A stretch of 64,000 nt of DNA from Caballeronia sp. TF1N1 (lineage in GTDB: Bacteria > Pseudomonadota > Gammaproteobacteria > Burkholderiales > Burkholderiaceae): contig NZ_CP084626.1 of the NCBI RefSeq assembly GCF_022878925.1, forward strand, positions 1,860,001 to 1,924,000, given 5' to 3'. The notes under the pieces are model-generated. The model ran no database searches. It saw only the letters and a list, made by a program, of their open reading frames with translations, and was not told the origin of the DNA. The position numbers were made by a program, and so were the translations under genes. Below are positions 41,774 to 51,812 of this stretch, piece after piece (positions within the stretch are counted from its first letter, which is position 1; every line of letters begins with the position of its first letter).

Positions 41774-43477
41774 ATGACGCGTATCGTTACCCGCGCCGCC
41801 TCCCCCGCCGATGCCGAAGCCCTCGCGCGCCACGGCCTGCACCCCGTCATCGCGAGGCTGTATGCGTCGCGCGGCGTCACATCGCCCGACGAAATCGAAA
41901 CCGAGTTCAAGCGCCTGCACGCGCCCGTCGGCCTGAAGGGTTGCGATGCCGCCGCCGTCGTTCTCGCCGATGCGCTCGCAGCGAACAAGCGCATGCTCGT
42001 CGTCGCCGATTACGACTGCGACGGCGCGACCGCCTGCGCCGTCGCCGTGCGCGGGCTGCGCATGTTCGGCGCGGACATCGATTATCTGGTTCCGAACCGC
42101 TTCGAATATGGCTACGGGCTCACGCCGGAGATCGTCGAACTGGCGGCGCGTTCGCCACGCGGCGTACCCGATCTTCTGATCACGGTCGATAACGGCATTG
42201 CCAGCGTGGATGGCGTCGCGGCCGCCAATGCGCTCGGCATGGAAGTCGTCGTCACCGACCATCACTTGCCCGGCGACGAGTTGCCCGCCGCGCGCGCGAT
42301 CGTCAATCCGAATCAGCCGGGCTGCGCGTTTCCGAGCAAATGCATCGCGGGCGTGGGCGTGATGTTCTACGTGCTGCTCGCGCTGCGCGCCGAACTGCGG
42401 CGTCGCGACACCTATGGCGATGGCCGCCCCGAACCGCGTCTCGACGGCCTGCTCGATCTGGTCGCGCTCGGCACCGTCGCGGATGTCGTGAAGCTCGACG
42501 CCAACAATCGCATTCTCGTCGCGCAGGGTTTGAAGCGGATTCGCTCGGGCCGCATGCAGCCGGGCATCGCCGCGCTTTTCCGGGCCGCGAGCCGCGATGC
42601 GCGCACCGCTTCCGGCTTCGATCTGGGCTTCGCGCTCGGACCGCGTCTGAACGCGGCGGGACGGCTGTCGGACATGTCGCTCGGCATCGAATGCCTGACG
42701 ACCGACGATATCGGCCGCGCGTGGGAACTCGCGCAACAACTCGACGGCATGAACCGCGAGCGCCGCGAGATCGAAGCGGGCATGCAGCAGCAGGCGCTCG
42801 CCGAATTGCAGACGCTCGACCCCGGCGAGCGCGCCACGCTCACGCTCTACGACGCGAGCTGGCATCAGGGCGTGATCGGCATCGTCGCGGGGCGGCTGAA
42901 GGAGCGGTTTCATCGGCCGTCTTTCACCTTCGCGCACGCCGACGACAGCGGCGTGCTCTGCAAAGGCTCCGGCCGCTCGATTCCGGGCTTTCATCTGCGC
43001 GACGCCGTCGATCTCATTTCGAAGCGCGAACCCGGTCTCATCCACAAATTCGGCGGTCACGCAATGGCGGCGGGCCTCACGCTCGCCACCGCCGACATTC
43101 CGCGCTTCACGGCCGCGTTCGAGGCCATCGGACGCGAATGGCTGACGGCCGACGCGCTTTCACGCACCATCGAAACCGATGGCGAACTGGAGGACGCGTA
43201 TTTCACGCCGCAATTCGTCGAATTGATCGACGCAGCCGTGTGGGGACAAGGCTTTCCGGCGCCCACGTTTTCCGGCGAGTTCGAGGTCGCGTCGCAGGCG
43301 CTCGTCAAGGACAAGCATCTGAAGCTGCAACTTCTGCGCGGGCGCCAGCGCTTCAACGCGATCTGGTTCAACCATGTCGACCCGCTCCCGGCGCGCGCGA
43401 CGGTCGCTTACCGGCTCGTCAGCGATTCATGGAACGGCGTGGCGCGCGTGCAGCTGATCGTCGAACACGCGGGCTGA
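41774..43477 (+). CDS. recJ: Single-stranded-DNA-specific exonuclease RecJ
   Basis: 5'-to-3' exonuclease for recombination and mismatch repair. 567 residues with DHH domain motifs [13 protein letters not shown] and [13 protein letters not shown], the middle GLGLRINAAGR-type segment [14 protein letters not shown], and DHHA1 [11 protein letters not shown], followed by an OB-fold. It fits beside mutS function, though the two genes are 27 kb apart. ATG 41774, no strong Shine-Dalgarno. Confidence 0.96.
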   Translation: MTRIVTRAASPADAEALARHGLHPVIARLYASRGVTSPDEIETEFKRLHAPVGLKGCDAAAVVLADALAANKRMLVVADYDCDGATACAVAVRGLRMFGADIDYLVPNRFEYGYGLTPEIVELAARSPRGVPDLLITVDNGIASVDGVAAANALGMEVVVTDHHLPGDELPAARAIVNPNQPGCAFPSKCIAGVGVMFYVLLALRAELRRRDTYGDGRPEPRLDGLLDLVALGTVADVVKLDANNRILVAQGLKRIRSGRMQPGIAALFRAASRDARTASGFDLGFALGPRLNAAGRLSDMSLGIECLTTDDIGRAWELAQQLDGMNRERREIEAGMQQQALAELQTLDPGERATLTLYDASWHQGVIGIVAGRLKERFHRPSFTFAHADDSGVLCKGSGRSIPGFHLRDAVDLISKREPGLIHKFGGHAMAAGLTLATADIPRFTAAFEAIGREWLTADALSRTIETDGELEDAYFTPQFVELIDAAVWGQGFPAPTFSGEFEVASQALVKDKHLKLQLLRGRQRFNAIWFNHVDPLPARATVAYRLVSDSWNGVARVQLIVEHAG

Positions 43478-43526
43478 AAACCCGCCGGAACGGCCCGCTC
43501 GAAGCGGGAAAACCCGGTCGATCGGC

Positions 43527-43532
43527 TATAAT
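43527..43532 (+). promoter_or_regulatory. Probable -10 box of prfB
   Basis: GGCTATAATTG contains a perfect TATAAT 30 bases before the prfB start. It may give prfB-lysS transcription independent of recJ. The -35 region is poor. Confidence 0.5.
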
Positions 43533-43562
43533 TGCACCTTTTTACGAAGCCGAAGATCGACA

Positions 43563-44667
43563 ATGGAAGCGGAACGTCTCAACGCGATCGAAAGCCTTCT
43601 GGCCGACCTGCGCCGTCGCGCGGGCGAGCTACGGGGGTATCTTTGACTACGACGCCAAGTCAGCGCGTCTAGCCGAAGTCAACAAAGAACTCGAAGACCC
43701 GAACGTCTGGAACGACTCGAAGAACGCGCAAGCGCTCGGTCGTGAGAAGAAGCTGCTGGACGGCGTGGTGTCGAAACTCACCGCGCTTGACAACGACCTG
43801 CGCGACGCCAGCGATCTCTTCGAGATGGCGCACGAGGAAGGCGACGAAGAAACGCTCGTCGCCTGCGAAACCGACGCGGAAGCACTGCGAGTGCGCGTCG
43901 AAGACACGGAATTTCGCCGGATGTTCTCGAACCCGGCCGACCCGAACAATTGCTTCATCGACATCCAAGCGGGCGCGGGCGGCACCGAGGCGTGCGACTG
44001 GGCGTCCATGCTGCTGCGCCAGTATCTTCGCTATTGCGAACGCAAGGGCTTCAAGACCGAAGTGCTCGAGGAATCCGAAGGCGACGTCGCCGGCATCAAG
44101 AGCGCGACCATCAAGGTGGAAGGCGAATACGCCTACGGCTATCTGCGTACCGAGACGGGCATTCACCGCCTCGTGCGCAAGTCGCCGTTCGACTCGTCGG
44201 GCGGGCGGCATACGTCGTTCTCGTCGGTGTTCGTGTATCCGGAAATCGACGATTCGATCGAGATCGAAATCAATCCCGCCGATATCCGCACGGACACGTA
44301 TCGCGCTTCGGGCGCGGGTGGCCAGCACATCAACAAGACCGACTCCGCGGTGCGTCTCACGCACGCGCCGACCGGCATCGTCGTGCAGTGCCAGAACGAC
44401 CGCTCGCAGCACCGCAACCGCGCGGAAGCCATGCAGATGCTGAAGGCGCGTCTCTACGAATTCGAGATGCGCAAGCGCCAGGCCGAACAGGACAAGCTCG
44501 AATCGAGCAAGACCGATGTGGGCTGGGGCCATCAGATCCGCTCCTATGTGCTCGACCAGAGCCGCGTGAAGGACCTGCGCACCAGCGTGGAAATGAGCAA
44601 CACGCGCGCCGTGCTCGACGGCGACCTCGACGACTTCATCAGCGCGAGCCTGAAACAGGGCGTTTGA
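43563..44667 (+). CDS. prfB: Peptide chain release factor 2 (programmed +1 frameshift)
   Basis: Recognises UGA and UAA stop codons and releases the finished protein. Translation runs from ATG 43563 to CTT 43641-43643, meets TGA at 43644-43646, and shifts +1 to continue from GAC 43645 to the stop at 44667, giving about 367 residues. Key motifs: [14 protein letters not shown] around the codon-recognition region, and [16 protein letters not shown] with the GGQ tripeptide that triggers hydrolysis. The frameshift is autoregulatory: low RF2 gives more shifting. Joined with lysS downstream, as in many bacteria. It is not a pseudogene. Confidence 0.97.
43631..43647 (+). promoter_or_regulatory. Programmed +1 frameshift site of prfB
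   Basis: The sequence has a GGGGG Shine-Dalgarno-like stretch (43633-43637), then TAT, the slippery CTT and the in-frame TGA followed by C. It matches the E. coli prfB site except for one base at its 5' end. Confidence 0.97.
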
Positions 44668-44756
44668 GTTTCGCGGCGCGGATCCCGGCTTTCGGTATCC
44701 GCGCTTTCGTTTGCCCCTCGCCGCGCCGCATCCCACCGTATCGAAAGCTACACATC

Positions 44757-46283
44757 ATGACCGAACCGACTCAAGCGGGCGCCGCGCCCGAACTGGAAGA
44801 AAACCAGATCATCGGCGAGCGTCGCGACAAATTGCGCGCGCTGCGCGAGCAAGGCGTCGCTTATCCGAACGACTTCCGTCCGACGCATCAGGCCGCCGCG
44901 CTGCAAGGCGAATTCGCCAATACCGACAAGGAAGCACTCGAAGCCAATCCCCTGCCCGTGGCGCTTGCCGGCCGCATGATGCTCAAGCGCGTGATGGGCA
45001 AGGCCAGCTTCGCGACGGTCCAGGACGGCAGCGGCCAGATCCAGTTCTTCATCACGCCCGCCGACGTCGGCGCCGAGACTTACGACGCCTTCAAGAAGTG
45101 GGACCTGGGCGATATCGTCGCCGCGCGCGGCGTCCTGTTTCGCACGAACAAGGGCGAACTGTCGGTGCGCTGCACGGAACTGCGCCTGCTTTCGAAGGCG
45201 CTGCGTCCGCTGCCCGACAAGTTTCACGGTCTCGCCGATCAGGAAATGCGCTATCGCCAGCGTTATGTCGATCTGATCGTCACGCCGGAGTCGCGCAAGA
45301 CCTTCATGGCGCGGACCAAGGCGGTCACGTCCATTCGCAATTTCATGGCGCAGGCGAGCTTCATGGAAGTCGAAACGCCAATGCTGCATCCCATTCCGGG
45401 CGGCGCGGCCGCCAAGCCTTTCGTTACGCACCACAACGCGCTCGACATGCAGATGTTCCTGCGCATCGCGCCGGAGCTGTATTTGAAGCGGCTGATCGTC
45501 GGCGGCTTCGAGCGTGTGTTCGAGATCAATCGTAATTTCCGGAACGAAGGCGTGTCGCCGCGACACAACCCGGAATTCACGATGATGGAGTTCTACGCCG
45601 CATACACGGATTATCACTGGCTCATGGACTTCGTCGAGCAACTGATCCGCCAGGCGGCAATCGACTCGCTCGGCACCGCGAGCATCACGTATCAGGGCCG
45701 CGAACTCGATTTTTCGAAGCCGTTTCATCGGCTGACGATCAATCAGGCTATTCAAAAATACGCGCCGCAATACACCGACGCGCAACTCGGCGACGCCGCG
45801 TTCCTGCGCACGGAATTAAAAAAGTTCGGCGTGGATACGACGCAACCGGCGTTTTTGAATGCGGGCATTGGCGCATTGCAATTGGCGCTTTTCGAAGAGA
45901 CGGCCGAATCGCAATTGTGGGAGCCGACATATATCGTCGATTATCCAATCGAAGTGTCGCCGCTCGCGCGTGAGTCGGACAGCGTGGCGGGCATTACGGA
46001 GCGCTTCGAGTTGTTCATCACGGGCCGCGAGATCGCCAACGGCTTTTCCGAATTGAACGATCCGGAAGATCAGGCCGCGCGCTTTCAGAAGCAAGTCGAT
46101 CAGAAAGACGCTGGCGACGAAGAAGCCATGTTTTTCGATGCCGACTATATTCGCGCGCTCGAATACGGCATGCCGCCGACAGGCGGCTGCGGAATCGGCA
46201 TCGACCGGCTGGTGATGTTGCTGACCGACAGCCCGAGCATCCGCGACGTAATTTTGTTCCCGCATCTGCGTCGCGAGGACTGA
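44757..46283 (+). CDS. lysS: Lysyl-tRNA synthetase (class II)
   Basis: Charges tRNA-Lys. 508 residues: an N-terminal OB-fold anticodon domain ([25 protein letters not shown]) and a class II catalytic core with motif 2 [20 protein letters not shown] and motif 3 [14 protein letters not shown]. The last 500 bases are slightly AT-richer than the rest. It lies 89 bases after prfB and converges with the transporter gene; a hairpin separates them. Confidence 0.97.
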   Translation: MTEPTQAGAAPELEENQIIGERRDKLRALREQGVAYPNDFRPTHQAAALQGEFANTDKEALEANPLPVALAGRMMLKRVMGKASFATVQDGSGQIQFFITPADVGAETYDAFKKWDLGDIVAARGVLFRTNKGELSVRCTELRLLSKALRPLPDKFHGLADQEMRYRQRYVDLIVTPESRKTFMARTKAVTSIRNFMAQASFMEVETPMLHPIPGGAAAKPFVTHHNALDMQMFLRIAPELYLKRLIVGGFERVFEINRNFRNEGVSPRHNPEFTMMEFYAAYTDYHWLMDFVEQLIRQAAIDSLGTASITYQGRELDFSKPFHRLTINQAIQKYAPQYTDAQLGDAAFLRTELKKFGVDTTQPAFLNAGIGALQLALFEETAESQLWEPTYIVDYPIEVSPLARESDSVAGITERFELFITGREIANGFSELNDPEDQAARFQKQVDQKDAGDEEAMFFDADYIRALEYGMPPTGGCGIGIDRLVMLLTDSPSIRDVILFPHLRRED

Positions 46284-46291
46284 GCTGAGTG

Positions 46292-46313
46292 GCGCTGACA
46301 GTGATGTCAGCGC
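46292..46313. terminator. Hairpin between lysS and the convergent transporter gene
   Basis: GCGCTGACA and TGTCAGCGC form a perfect 9-bp stem with loop GTGA, placed in the 52 bases between two convergent genes. The T run is weak, so termination is likely but not certain. Confidence 0.6.
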
Positions 46314-46335
46314 TGTCTTGCAGCATCGCTTCTGA

Positions 46336-47928
46336 TCAATGCCCCATCAACACGGCGGCAATCTGCGCGAACAGAATTTTCAGAATGGTCATCGACGGGA
46401 AAATCATGGCATAGCCGATATCCGGTTTATCGGTTGGCGTCACGCGATTGGCAAACGCGAGAATGGCGGGATTTCCCGTAGCGCCGCTGAGAACGCCAAT
46501 GGTGGTATCGAACGGCAGCTTGAAAATAACCAAGCAGAAAAACGCCGTCACGAGCACTAACGCAATTAGAATCACCGCGCCGTAAAGCAGGAGCGAAACA
46601 CCCGTCGCTCCTACTTCCGCAAAGAATTTAGGTCCGGAAGCAATCCCGACTTGTGCCAGAAAAATGGTCAACCCGAAGTTCCGCAGAACCAGATTCGCCG
46701 ACAATGGCACGCTCCAGATAAATGGCCCCGAGCGACGAATCTTCCCAAGATAAAGCGCGGTCAAAAGCAGCGCCGCAAGCCCGAGCGTCAGTTTTCCCAC
46801 GCCGGGCACGGGAATCGGAATCATGCCGATGAGCAGGCCAATCGCGGCGCCAACGCCAATTGAGATGAAGCTGAGTTCGGCCGTCCCTTTGATCGAGTCG
46901 CCGAACAGTTTGCGAACCGCTTTGGCATGCGTCCGATTCACCAGCAACCCGACCCTGTCTCCGGATTCCAGAATCAGATCGACGTGAGGCAACATGTCGG
47001 CGTCGCCTCTGCGCACATGAGCAATCGAGCAGACGACGCCATCGGGAAATCGAATGTCCCCAATGCGCTGCCCGGTCATGACCCGGCTCGATACGAACAC
47101 GCGCAGGTAATCCAGATCTTCCCGATGCCGCGTGATCCTGCCCGGTTGAACCTCGCCGATGAGTGTGGCCGCCTCCTCCAGCGCGGCCGGCTCCAATGCC
47201 GTTGCCAGCAGGACATCGCCGGTTTGCAGAACGAAATCCGCGGTCGGCAGCCGGTTGCGATGCGCGCGGCGAACGGCGGCAATGGTCACGCCATCCGGCA
47301 ACTCCGCATGAAGTTCGACTGCGCTGAGACCGACGAGCGCGGGATTTTGCAGGGCGATCTCCGCCGTCTCGATGTTGCTTTCGGGCGGCGCCTCGATCTT
47401 CACTTTGAGCAACGCGCCGAGGGCGTAGATCATCAGTATCGGACCGGCGACGCCGAATGGATAAGTCACGCTGTAGCCCACGGCGGCGCCATCGCTATGC
47501 AAGGTTGAGATCACGGCTTGCAACGTCGCCGTACTGGTTCCCGAGCCCGCGAACAAGCCGAGCGTTTCGTCGAGCCTCAGACCGAACGCCGGCACCAGCG
47601 AAAGCGACACGAAACCCGCCGCGACGACGCCAAGCGCCGCTGCCGCGTTGGCCCGCAATCCTTCCGCGCTCGTCAATCCCTTGAAGAAATGCGCGCCGTA
47701 CTGAATGCCGATGCCGTACAGAAACAGCAACAAGCCGAGCGTGCCGAGCAGCGCGGGCGGCAAGGCTTTCGGCGCGAATCCGCCGATTGCCAAGCCGACG
47801 AAAAGCACGGCCCCCGATCCGAGCGAGACGCCTTTGAGGCTGATCTCGCCAATCACATAGCCGAGCGCGATCGTGAGGAACAATGTGAAGAGCGGCTGAG
47901 CTTCGAGCAGCGTCCTGATTGCGTTCAT
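46336..47928 (-). CDS. AspT/SucE-type antiporter with two TrkA-C domains
   Basis: Membrane transporter of 530 residues. Two blocks of about five membrane helices flank a soluble middle with two RCK_C/TrkA-C domains (LPDGVTIAAVRRAHRN and MTGQRIGDIRFPDGVVCS regions). The helix block GLFAGSGTSTATLQAV and its counterpart GVLSGATGNPAILAFA show the internal repeat of the aspartate:alanine exchanger family, which includes the succinate exporter SucE1. The substrate here is inferred only. It lies 67 bases downstream of ackA on the same strand. Confidence 0.88.
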   Translation of the reverse strand: MNAIRTLLEAQPLFTLFLTIALGYVIGEISLKGVSLGSGAVLFVGLAIGGFAPKALPPALLGTLGLLLFLYGIGIQYGAHFFKGLTSAEGLRANAAAALGVVAAGFVSLSLVPAFGLRLDETLGLFAGSGTSTATLQAVISTLHSDGAAVGYSVTYPFGVAGPILMIYALGALLKVKIEAPPESNIETAEIALQNPALVGLSAVELHAELPDGVTIAAVRRAHRNRLPTADFVLQTGDVLLATALEPAALEEAATLIGEVQPGRITRHREDLDYLRVFVSSRVMTGQRIGDIRFPDGVVCSIAHVRRGDADMLPHVDLILESGDRVGLLVNRTHAKAVRKLFGDSIKGTAELSFISIGVGAAIGLLIGMIPIPVPGVGKLTLGLAALLLTALYLGKIRRSGPFIWSVPLSANLVLRNFGLTIFLAQVGIASGPKFFAEVGATGVSLLLYGAVILIALVLVTAFFCLVIFKLPFDTTIGVLSGATGNPAILAFANRVTPTDKPDIGYAMIFPSMTILKILFAQIAAVLMGH

Positions 47929-47995
47929 AACGTCCTCTTGTCGATGTCAGCCGCGCCACGCATCGTCTTTCCGCTGGCAATGCGCCCGCCGACGT

Positions 47996-49174
47996 TCAAC
48001 TTCCCAGCAGCCTTAACGCGTGACGGGCAATCATCAATTCTTCGTTCGTCGGGATGACACAGACATCGACTGCGCTCGTCGAATCGTCGATGCGCCGTTC
48101 GTGGCGTGCATTGGCCGCGTCGTCGAGCGATACGCCGAGCCATGCCGCCGCGCGCCCCACGCGCTCGCGCACGGGCGCCGCACGTTCGCCGATGCCGCCG
48201 GTGAACACGAGCGCATCGAGCCCGCCGAGCGCGGCCGCAAGCGAGCCGAGTTCGCGCGAGATTCGATAGCAAAACAGATCGACCGCTTCGGCGGCAGCGG
48301 GGGCATCGCTCGCGAGCAGCGTGCGCATATCGCTGGAAATACCCGACACGCCGAGCAGACCGGAGCGCTTGTAGAGCAGCGTCTCGATGGCATGGGCGTC
48401 CATGTGCGCTTCCTGCATCATCCACAGCAGCACGCCAGGATCGATGCTCCCGCAGCGCGTGCCCATGACGAGCCCTTCGACGGCCGTGAAGCCCATCGTA
48501 TTGGCGACGCTCTTGCCTCGATCGAGCGCCGTCATGCTCGCGCCGTTGCCAAGATGAAGCACCACGCTCTTGCCATTGGCGGCCTTCGCGCTGTATTGCG
48601 GCAGAACGCTCGCGATGTACTCGTACGACAGCCCGTGAAACCCGTAGCGCCGCACGCCGCGTTGCGTGATCTCGGGCGGCAGCGCGAAGCGCGTTGCCGC
48701 TGCGGGCTGCGTATGGTGGAAGGCCGTATCGAAACATGCGATTTGTGGCACCTGCGGATTGCGCGCTCGTATCGCGCGGATCGCTGCGAGGTTATGCGGC
48801 TGATGAAGCGGTGCGAGCGGAACGAGCGCTTCCAGTTGCGCGAGCACGTCCGTATCGACGCGCACCGGCGCTGCAAATCGTTCACCGCCATGCACCACAC
48901 GATGACCCACGGCAAGCAGTTTCGCGCCGGAAGAGCGTTCACGCAGCCAGTTCAGCAAGAACGTGATCGCATTGTCGTGCCCGAGTTGTTCGCCTTCGGG
49001 CCAATGCTTTTCGTCGATGAGTTCGCCGTTCGGCCGCCTGGCCTCGAAGTACGGCTTGCCGTAGATCTCTTCGAGCTTGCCGCCGGCGACAGGATCGAGG
49101 CTGCCTTCCATCTCGACGTATGCATGAAACTTGATGCTGGACGACCCCGCGTTGATGACCAGAACGACGTCCAT
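47996..49174 (-). CDS. ackA: Acetate kinase
   Basis: Makes acetate and ATP from acetyl phosphate, and can run in reverse. 392 residues of the ASKHA fold: VLVINAGSSSIKFHAY near the start, AVGHRVVHGG, CFDTAFHHT, HLGNGASMTALDRGKSVANTMGFT and FTGGIGERAAPVRE. GAGGGA precedes the ATG. pta lies upstream with 8 bases between them, so the two are cotranslated or coupled. Confidence 0.97.
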   Translation of the reverse strand: MDVVLVINAGSSSIKFHAYVEMEGSLDPVAGGKLEEIYGKPYFEARRPNGELIDEKHWPEGEQLGHDNAITFLLNWLRERSSGAKLLAVGHRVVHGGERFAAPVRVDTDVLAQLEALVPLAPLHQPHNLAAIRAIRARNPQVPQIACFDTAFHHTQPAAATRFALPPEITQRGVRRYGFHGLSYEYIASVLPQYSAKAANGKSVVLHLGNGASMTALDRGKSVANTMGFTAVEGLVMGTRCGSIDPGVLLWMMQEAHMDAHAIETLLYKRSGLLGVSGISSDMRTLLASDAPAAAEAVDLFCYRISRELGSLAAALGGLDALVFTGGIGERAAPVRERVGRAAAWLGVSLDDAANARHERRIDDSTSAVDVCVIPTNEELMIARHALRLLGS

Positions 49175-49182
49175 ACATCCCT

Positions 49183-50121
49183 CTAGACGATCGCGGCTGA
49201 AGGATTCTCGCGCCGCGCGAGTGCCACGAGCGAGGCCACCGCGCATGATGCGAGCCGCGTCATGATCGAATCCGCACGGCTCGTCAGGATGATCGGCACC
49301 TTCGCGCCCAGCACGATGCCCGCTGCATCCGCGCCGGCGAGAAACGACAGGCTTTTTGCCAGCAGGTTTCCGGATTCGAGGTCCGGCACGACGAGCACGT
49401 TCGCGCGCCCCGCCACCGGTGATTCGATCCCCTTGATCCTTGCGGCTTCCTCGCTGATTGCGTTGTCGAGCGCGAGCGGGCCGTCGAGAATGCCGCCCGT
49501 GATCTGTTGTCGATCGGCCATCTTGCAGAGCGCGGCGGCATCTAGCGTCGAGGGCACCTTCGAATTCACGGTTTCCATCGCGGAAAGAATCGCTACCCGC
49601 GTCTCGGCAATGCGCAATGCGTGAGCGAGATCGATGGCGTTCTGCACGATGTCGCGCTTCTGGTCGAGCGTCGGTGAGATGTTGACGGCGGCGTCGGTGA
49701 TGATCAGGGCGTTTTCGCGGCCGGGAACATCCATCACGAAACAGTGGCTCACGCGCCGCCCGGTGCGCAAGCCGTTACGCGTGACCACCGCGCCCATCAG
49801 TTCGTCGGTGTGCAGCGAGCCTTTCATCAGCGCTTCCGCGCGCCCTTCATGCACGAGCTGCACCGCGACTTCCGCCGCCGCGTGGCTGTGCGGAACGTCG
49901 ACGATGGGTAGATCGCCGAGATCGAGATTGCACTCGCTGGCGACCGCTTCGAGTTTGCTGCGCGAGGCCACGAGAATCGGCGCGACGAGCCCGAGCCGCG
50001 CCGCTTCGATGATGGAAGACAGAGAGTCGTGGTCGCATGGATGAGCGACCGCGGTCGGCAGCGGCGGCAAAGTGCTGGCGAAAGCGAGCAGCCGCTCGTA
50101 TTTTTCGCGTTTGAATTCCAT
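49183..50121 (-). CDS. pta: Phosphate acetyltransferase, short PTA_PTB-domain form
   Basis: Converts acetyl-CoA and phosphate to acetyl phosphate, feeding ackA. 312 residues correspond to the catalytic PTA_PTB domain only, without the N-terminal P-loop domain of long Pta. Motifs: LMKGSLHTDELMGAVV, GRRVSHCFVMDVPGR, ITDAAVNISPTLDQK and ALDNAISEEAARIKGI. GAGGG sits before the start; an in-frame upstream extension looks non-coding. A phosphotransbutyrylase role is possible, since that family shares the domain. Confidence 0.9.
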   Translation of the reverse strand: MEFKREKYERLLAFASTLPPLPTAVAHPCDHDSLSSIIEAARLGLVAPILVASRSKLEAVASECNLDLGDLPIVDVPHSHAAAEVAVQLVHEGRAEALMKGSLHTDELMGAVVTRNGLRTGRRVSHCFVMDVPGRENALIITDAAVNISPTLDQKRDIVQNAIDLAHALRIAETRVAILSAMETVNSKVPSTLDAAALCKMADRQQITGGILDGPLALDNAISEEAARIKGIESPVAGRANVLVVPDLESGNLLAKSLSFLAGADAAGIVLGAKVPIILTSRADSIMTRLASCAVASLVALARRENPSAAIV

Positions 50122-50916
50122 TTCAAGCCCTCGATTGGCGTGAACTGCTGGCGCTTGGCGATGCACGATGAGTCGAGCACCGGCATCGATGCGCGTCGTG
50201 TGACTGCTTCGCGCCGCTGCCACGTTCGATCGTGCTGCCGCTTCTCACCGTGCCGGATCGTGGCCACGGAGCGTCTCTCTGTGCGGGTCTCGTAATCGAC
50301 GGGAGGCATCGATCCTCGCGTCTGCCTTCGCGCGGCTGGGTCAGCATACGCTGCGCGAATTCGCCGGAACACACTCGGTTAGAGAACGGCCGACGCGCAT
50401 CTCTGAAACGATCAGCATGGCGAATAAACGCGAAACGGCATCGACGATTGGTTATGTCGATGGGGCTTCTTGCGTCGTTATGTTGCGAGCGATTTAGCGT
50501 TTTGCCGGGCGGTTACGGCAATGGCATTCCACGCGTTACGCGAAGACTTTCTCTTTGTGTGATGCGCAACGCGGGAACAAGAGACCGTTCAAGAAGTGGC
50601 GGCGCCTACGCGCGAGGAGCGCCCCGCTGACGATCAGCTTATTTCCAGCCGTTTTTGCCCGAGGCATCATCTTTTTGTAACTACTGGTAAAGGTCGAGCG
50701 GGTCTTGGTCGCGTCAAATCGCCTTCGGATAGGGCAGATCACGTTTGGCATTATTTGTGCTTTCCACTTTGTGCCTAGCGGTCGAGCATTTGTTACAACC
50801 GCTTAAGCACAAAATCCGGGTTTCCCCGAGAATCGTATTGCACAGAAGGCATCGGCAGTATGCCGCTTATAGTCAGCGCATCTGCGCTTCCAAAGCCTCG
50901 GTACGGAGGTCCAAAA
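50122..50916. other. 795-base intergenic region upstream of pta and the glycine-zipper gene
   Basis: No supported gene. The part from 50650 on is AT-richer than its surroundings and holds a long inverted repeat (50768-50813). It must contain divergent promoters for pta and for the glycine-zipper gene. Candidate small frames, such as one starting at 50417 (about 26 codons), have no supporting features. No FNR/Anr-like box was seen. Confidence 0.5.
50768..50813. repeat. Long imperfect inverted repeat upstream of the glycine-zipper gene
   Basis: TTTGTGC-CT-AGCGGT pairs with ACCGCT-TAA-GCACAAA, giving stems of 6 and 7 bp with a small internal loop and a 15-base apical loop. There is no T run on either strand, so it resembles an operator or structured leader more than a terminator. 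Confidence 0.5.
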
Positions 50917-51666
50917 ATGGATAACGGGAACAGTAAATTTACGCCGGCCACTTCGCCCTCGACAGGCAATGGTCAACCGCCACAACGGCGTCTGCATCCG
51001 CTCATCGCCACGGCGGCGGGCGCGGTGATCGTCGCGAGTCTCGTGGCCACGGCTGCGATGACGGGAATCTTCCCGCGCGCATCGAGCAATTCGGCGGATA
51101 CGGCGCAGACGCAGGCGGCAGCCGTCGCGCAGCAGCAACCCAGCGCTGCGCAACAAGCCGCACAGCAGCAAGCGGCGCAACAAGCACAACAGCAGGCAGC
51201 GCAGCAACAAGCCGCTCAACAGCAAGCCGCGGAACAAGCCGCGCAGCAACGGGCGGCCCAGCAGCAAGCTCAGCAACAGCCGCCTGTTCAGCAACCGTCG
51301 TATGCACAACAGCCTCCCGCGCATCCGGCTTATTGCTCGACCTGCGGGACGGTTGAAGCGATCTCCGCCGTTCGTCAGGAAGGACACGGTACCGGCATCG
51401 GTGCGGTGGGCGGCGCGGTGGCGGGTGGCGTTGTCGGCAACCAGTTCGGCCGTGGTGGCGGACGTACCGCAATGACGCTCCTGGGCGCGCTTGGCGGCGG
51501 TCTGGCAGGCAATTCGGTCGAGAAACACGTTCGCAGCGAGACGGACTATTCGGTGCGCGTGCGGATGGAAAACGGCAAGACGCGCTACTTCACGTATAAG
51601 CAGCAACCGCCGTTCGGCGAAGGTCAACGCGTACGTGTGCAGAACGGCACGTTAGTGGCGGGTTGA
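50917..51666 (+). CDS. Glycine-zipper 2TM-domain envelope protein with Gln/Ala linker
   Basis: Envelope protein of 249 residues. An N-terminal membrane helix (HPLIATAAGAVIVASLVATAA) anchors it, followed by a long Gln/Ala-repeat linker, a CSTCG pair of cysteines, and a glycine-zipper domain (GTGIGAVGGAVAGGVVGNQFG and GALGGGLAGNSVEK) with a short beta tail VRMENGKTRYFTYKQ. It resembles SlyB/Pcp-type glycine-zipper proteins but has no lipobox. GGAGGT lies seven bases before the ATG. A strong bidirectional terminator follows. Confidence 0.86.
   Translation: MDNGNSKFTPATSPSTGNGQPPQRRLHPLIATAAGAVIVASLVATAAMTGIFPRASSNSADTAQTQAAAVAQQQPSAAQQAAQQQAAQQAQQQAAQQQAAQQQAAEQAAQQRAAQQQAQQQPPVQQPSYAQQPPAHPAYCSTCGTVEAISAVRQEGHGTGIGAVGGAVAGGVVGNQFGRGGGRTAMTLLGALGGGLAGNSVEKHVRSETDYSVRVRMENGKTRYFTYKQQPPFGEGQRVRVQNGTLVAG
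51130..51300 (+). repeat. Gln/Ala-coding low-complexity repeat
   Basis: Roughly 170 bases of repeated CAR and GCN codons encode runs such as QQAAQQQAAQQ within the glycine-zipper gene. Such tracts can change length between strains. Confidence 0.75.
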
Positions 51667-51752
51667 GCCGTCCGCGAACACCTGCACTAGTCGCGTCGAC
51701 TCGCGACAATATCCGCGCGCGCTGTTTGTCCTTGGACACTGTCGGTAAGCAA

Positions 51753-51783
51753 AAAGGCGGCGATCTTTCAAATCGCCGCCTTT
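51753..51783. terminator. Bidirectional terminator between the glycine-zipper gene and pssA
   Basis: AAAGGCGGCGAT and ATCGCCGCCTTT form a perfect 12-bp stem with loop CTTTCAA, flanked by A and T runs on both sides, between two convergent genes. Confidence 0.93.
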
Positions 51784-51812
51784 GCTTTTTCTCACGATGA
51801 CAGTGATGCCCC

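Noticed and set aside
40754..43060. Minus-strand open frame of about 768 codons opposite the RpfE-type gene and recJ
   Set aside because: It lies antisense to two well-supported genes and has no recognisable motifs.
43563..43646. Apparent premature stop making prfB a pseudogene
   Set aside because: The stop is the programmed +1 frameshift signal (CTT TGA C with an upstream GGGGG), and the rest of the frame is intact.
50417..50497. Very short frame of about 26 codons in the gene-free region
   Set aside because: No Shine-Dalgarno, motif or conservation evidence supports it.
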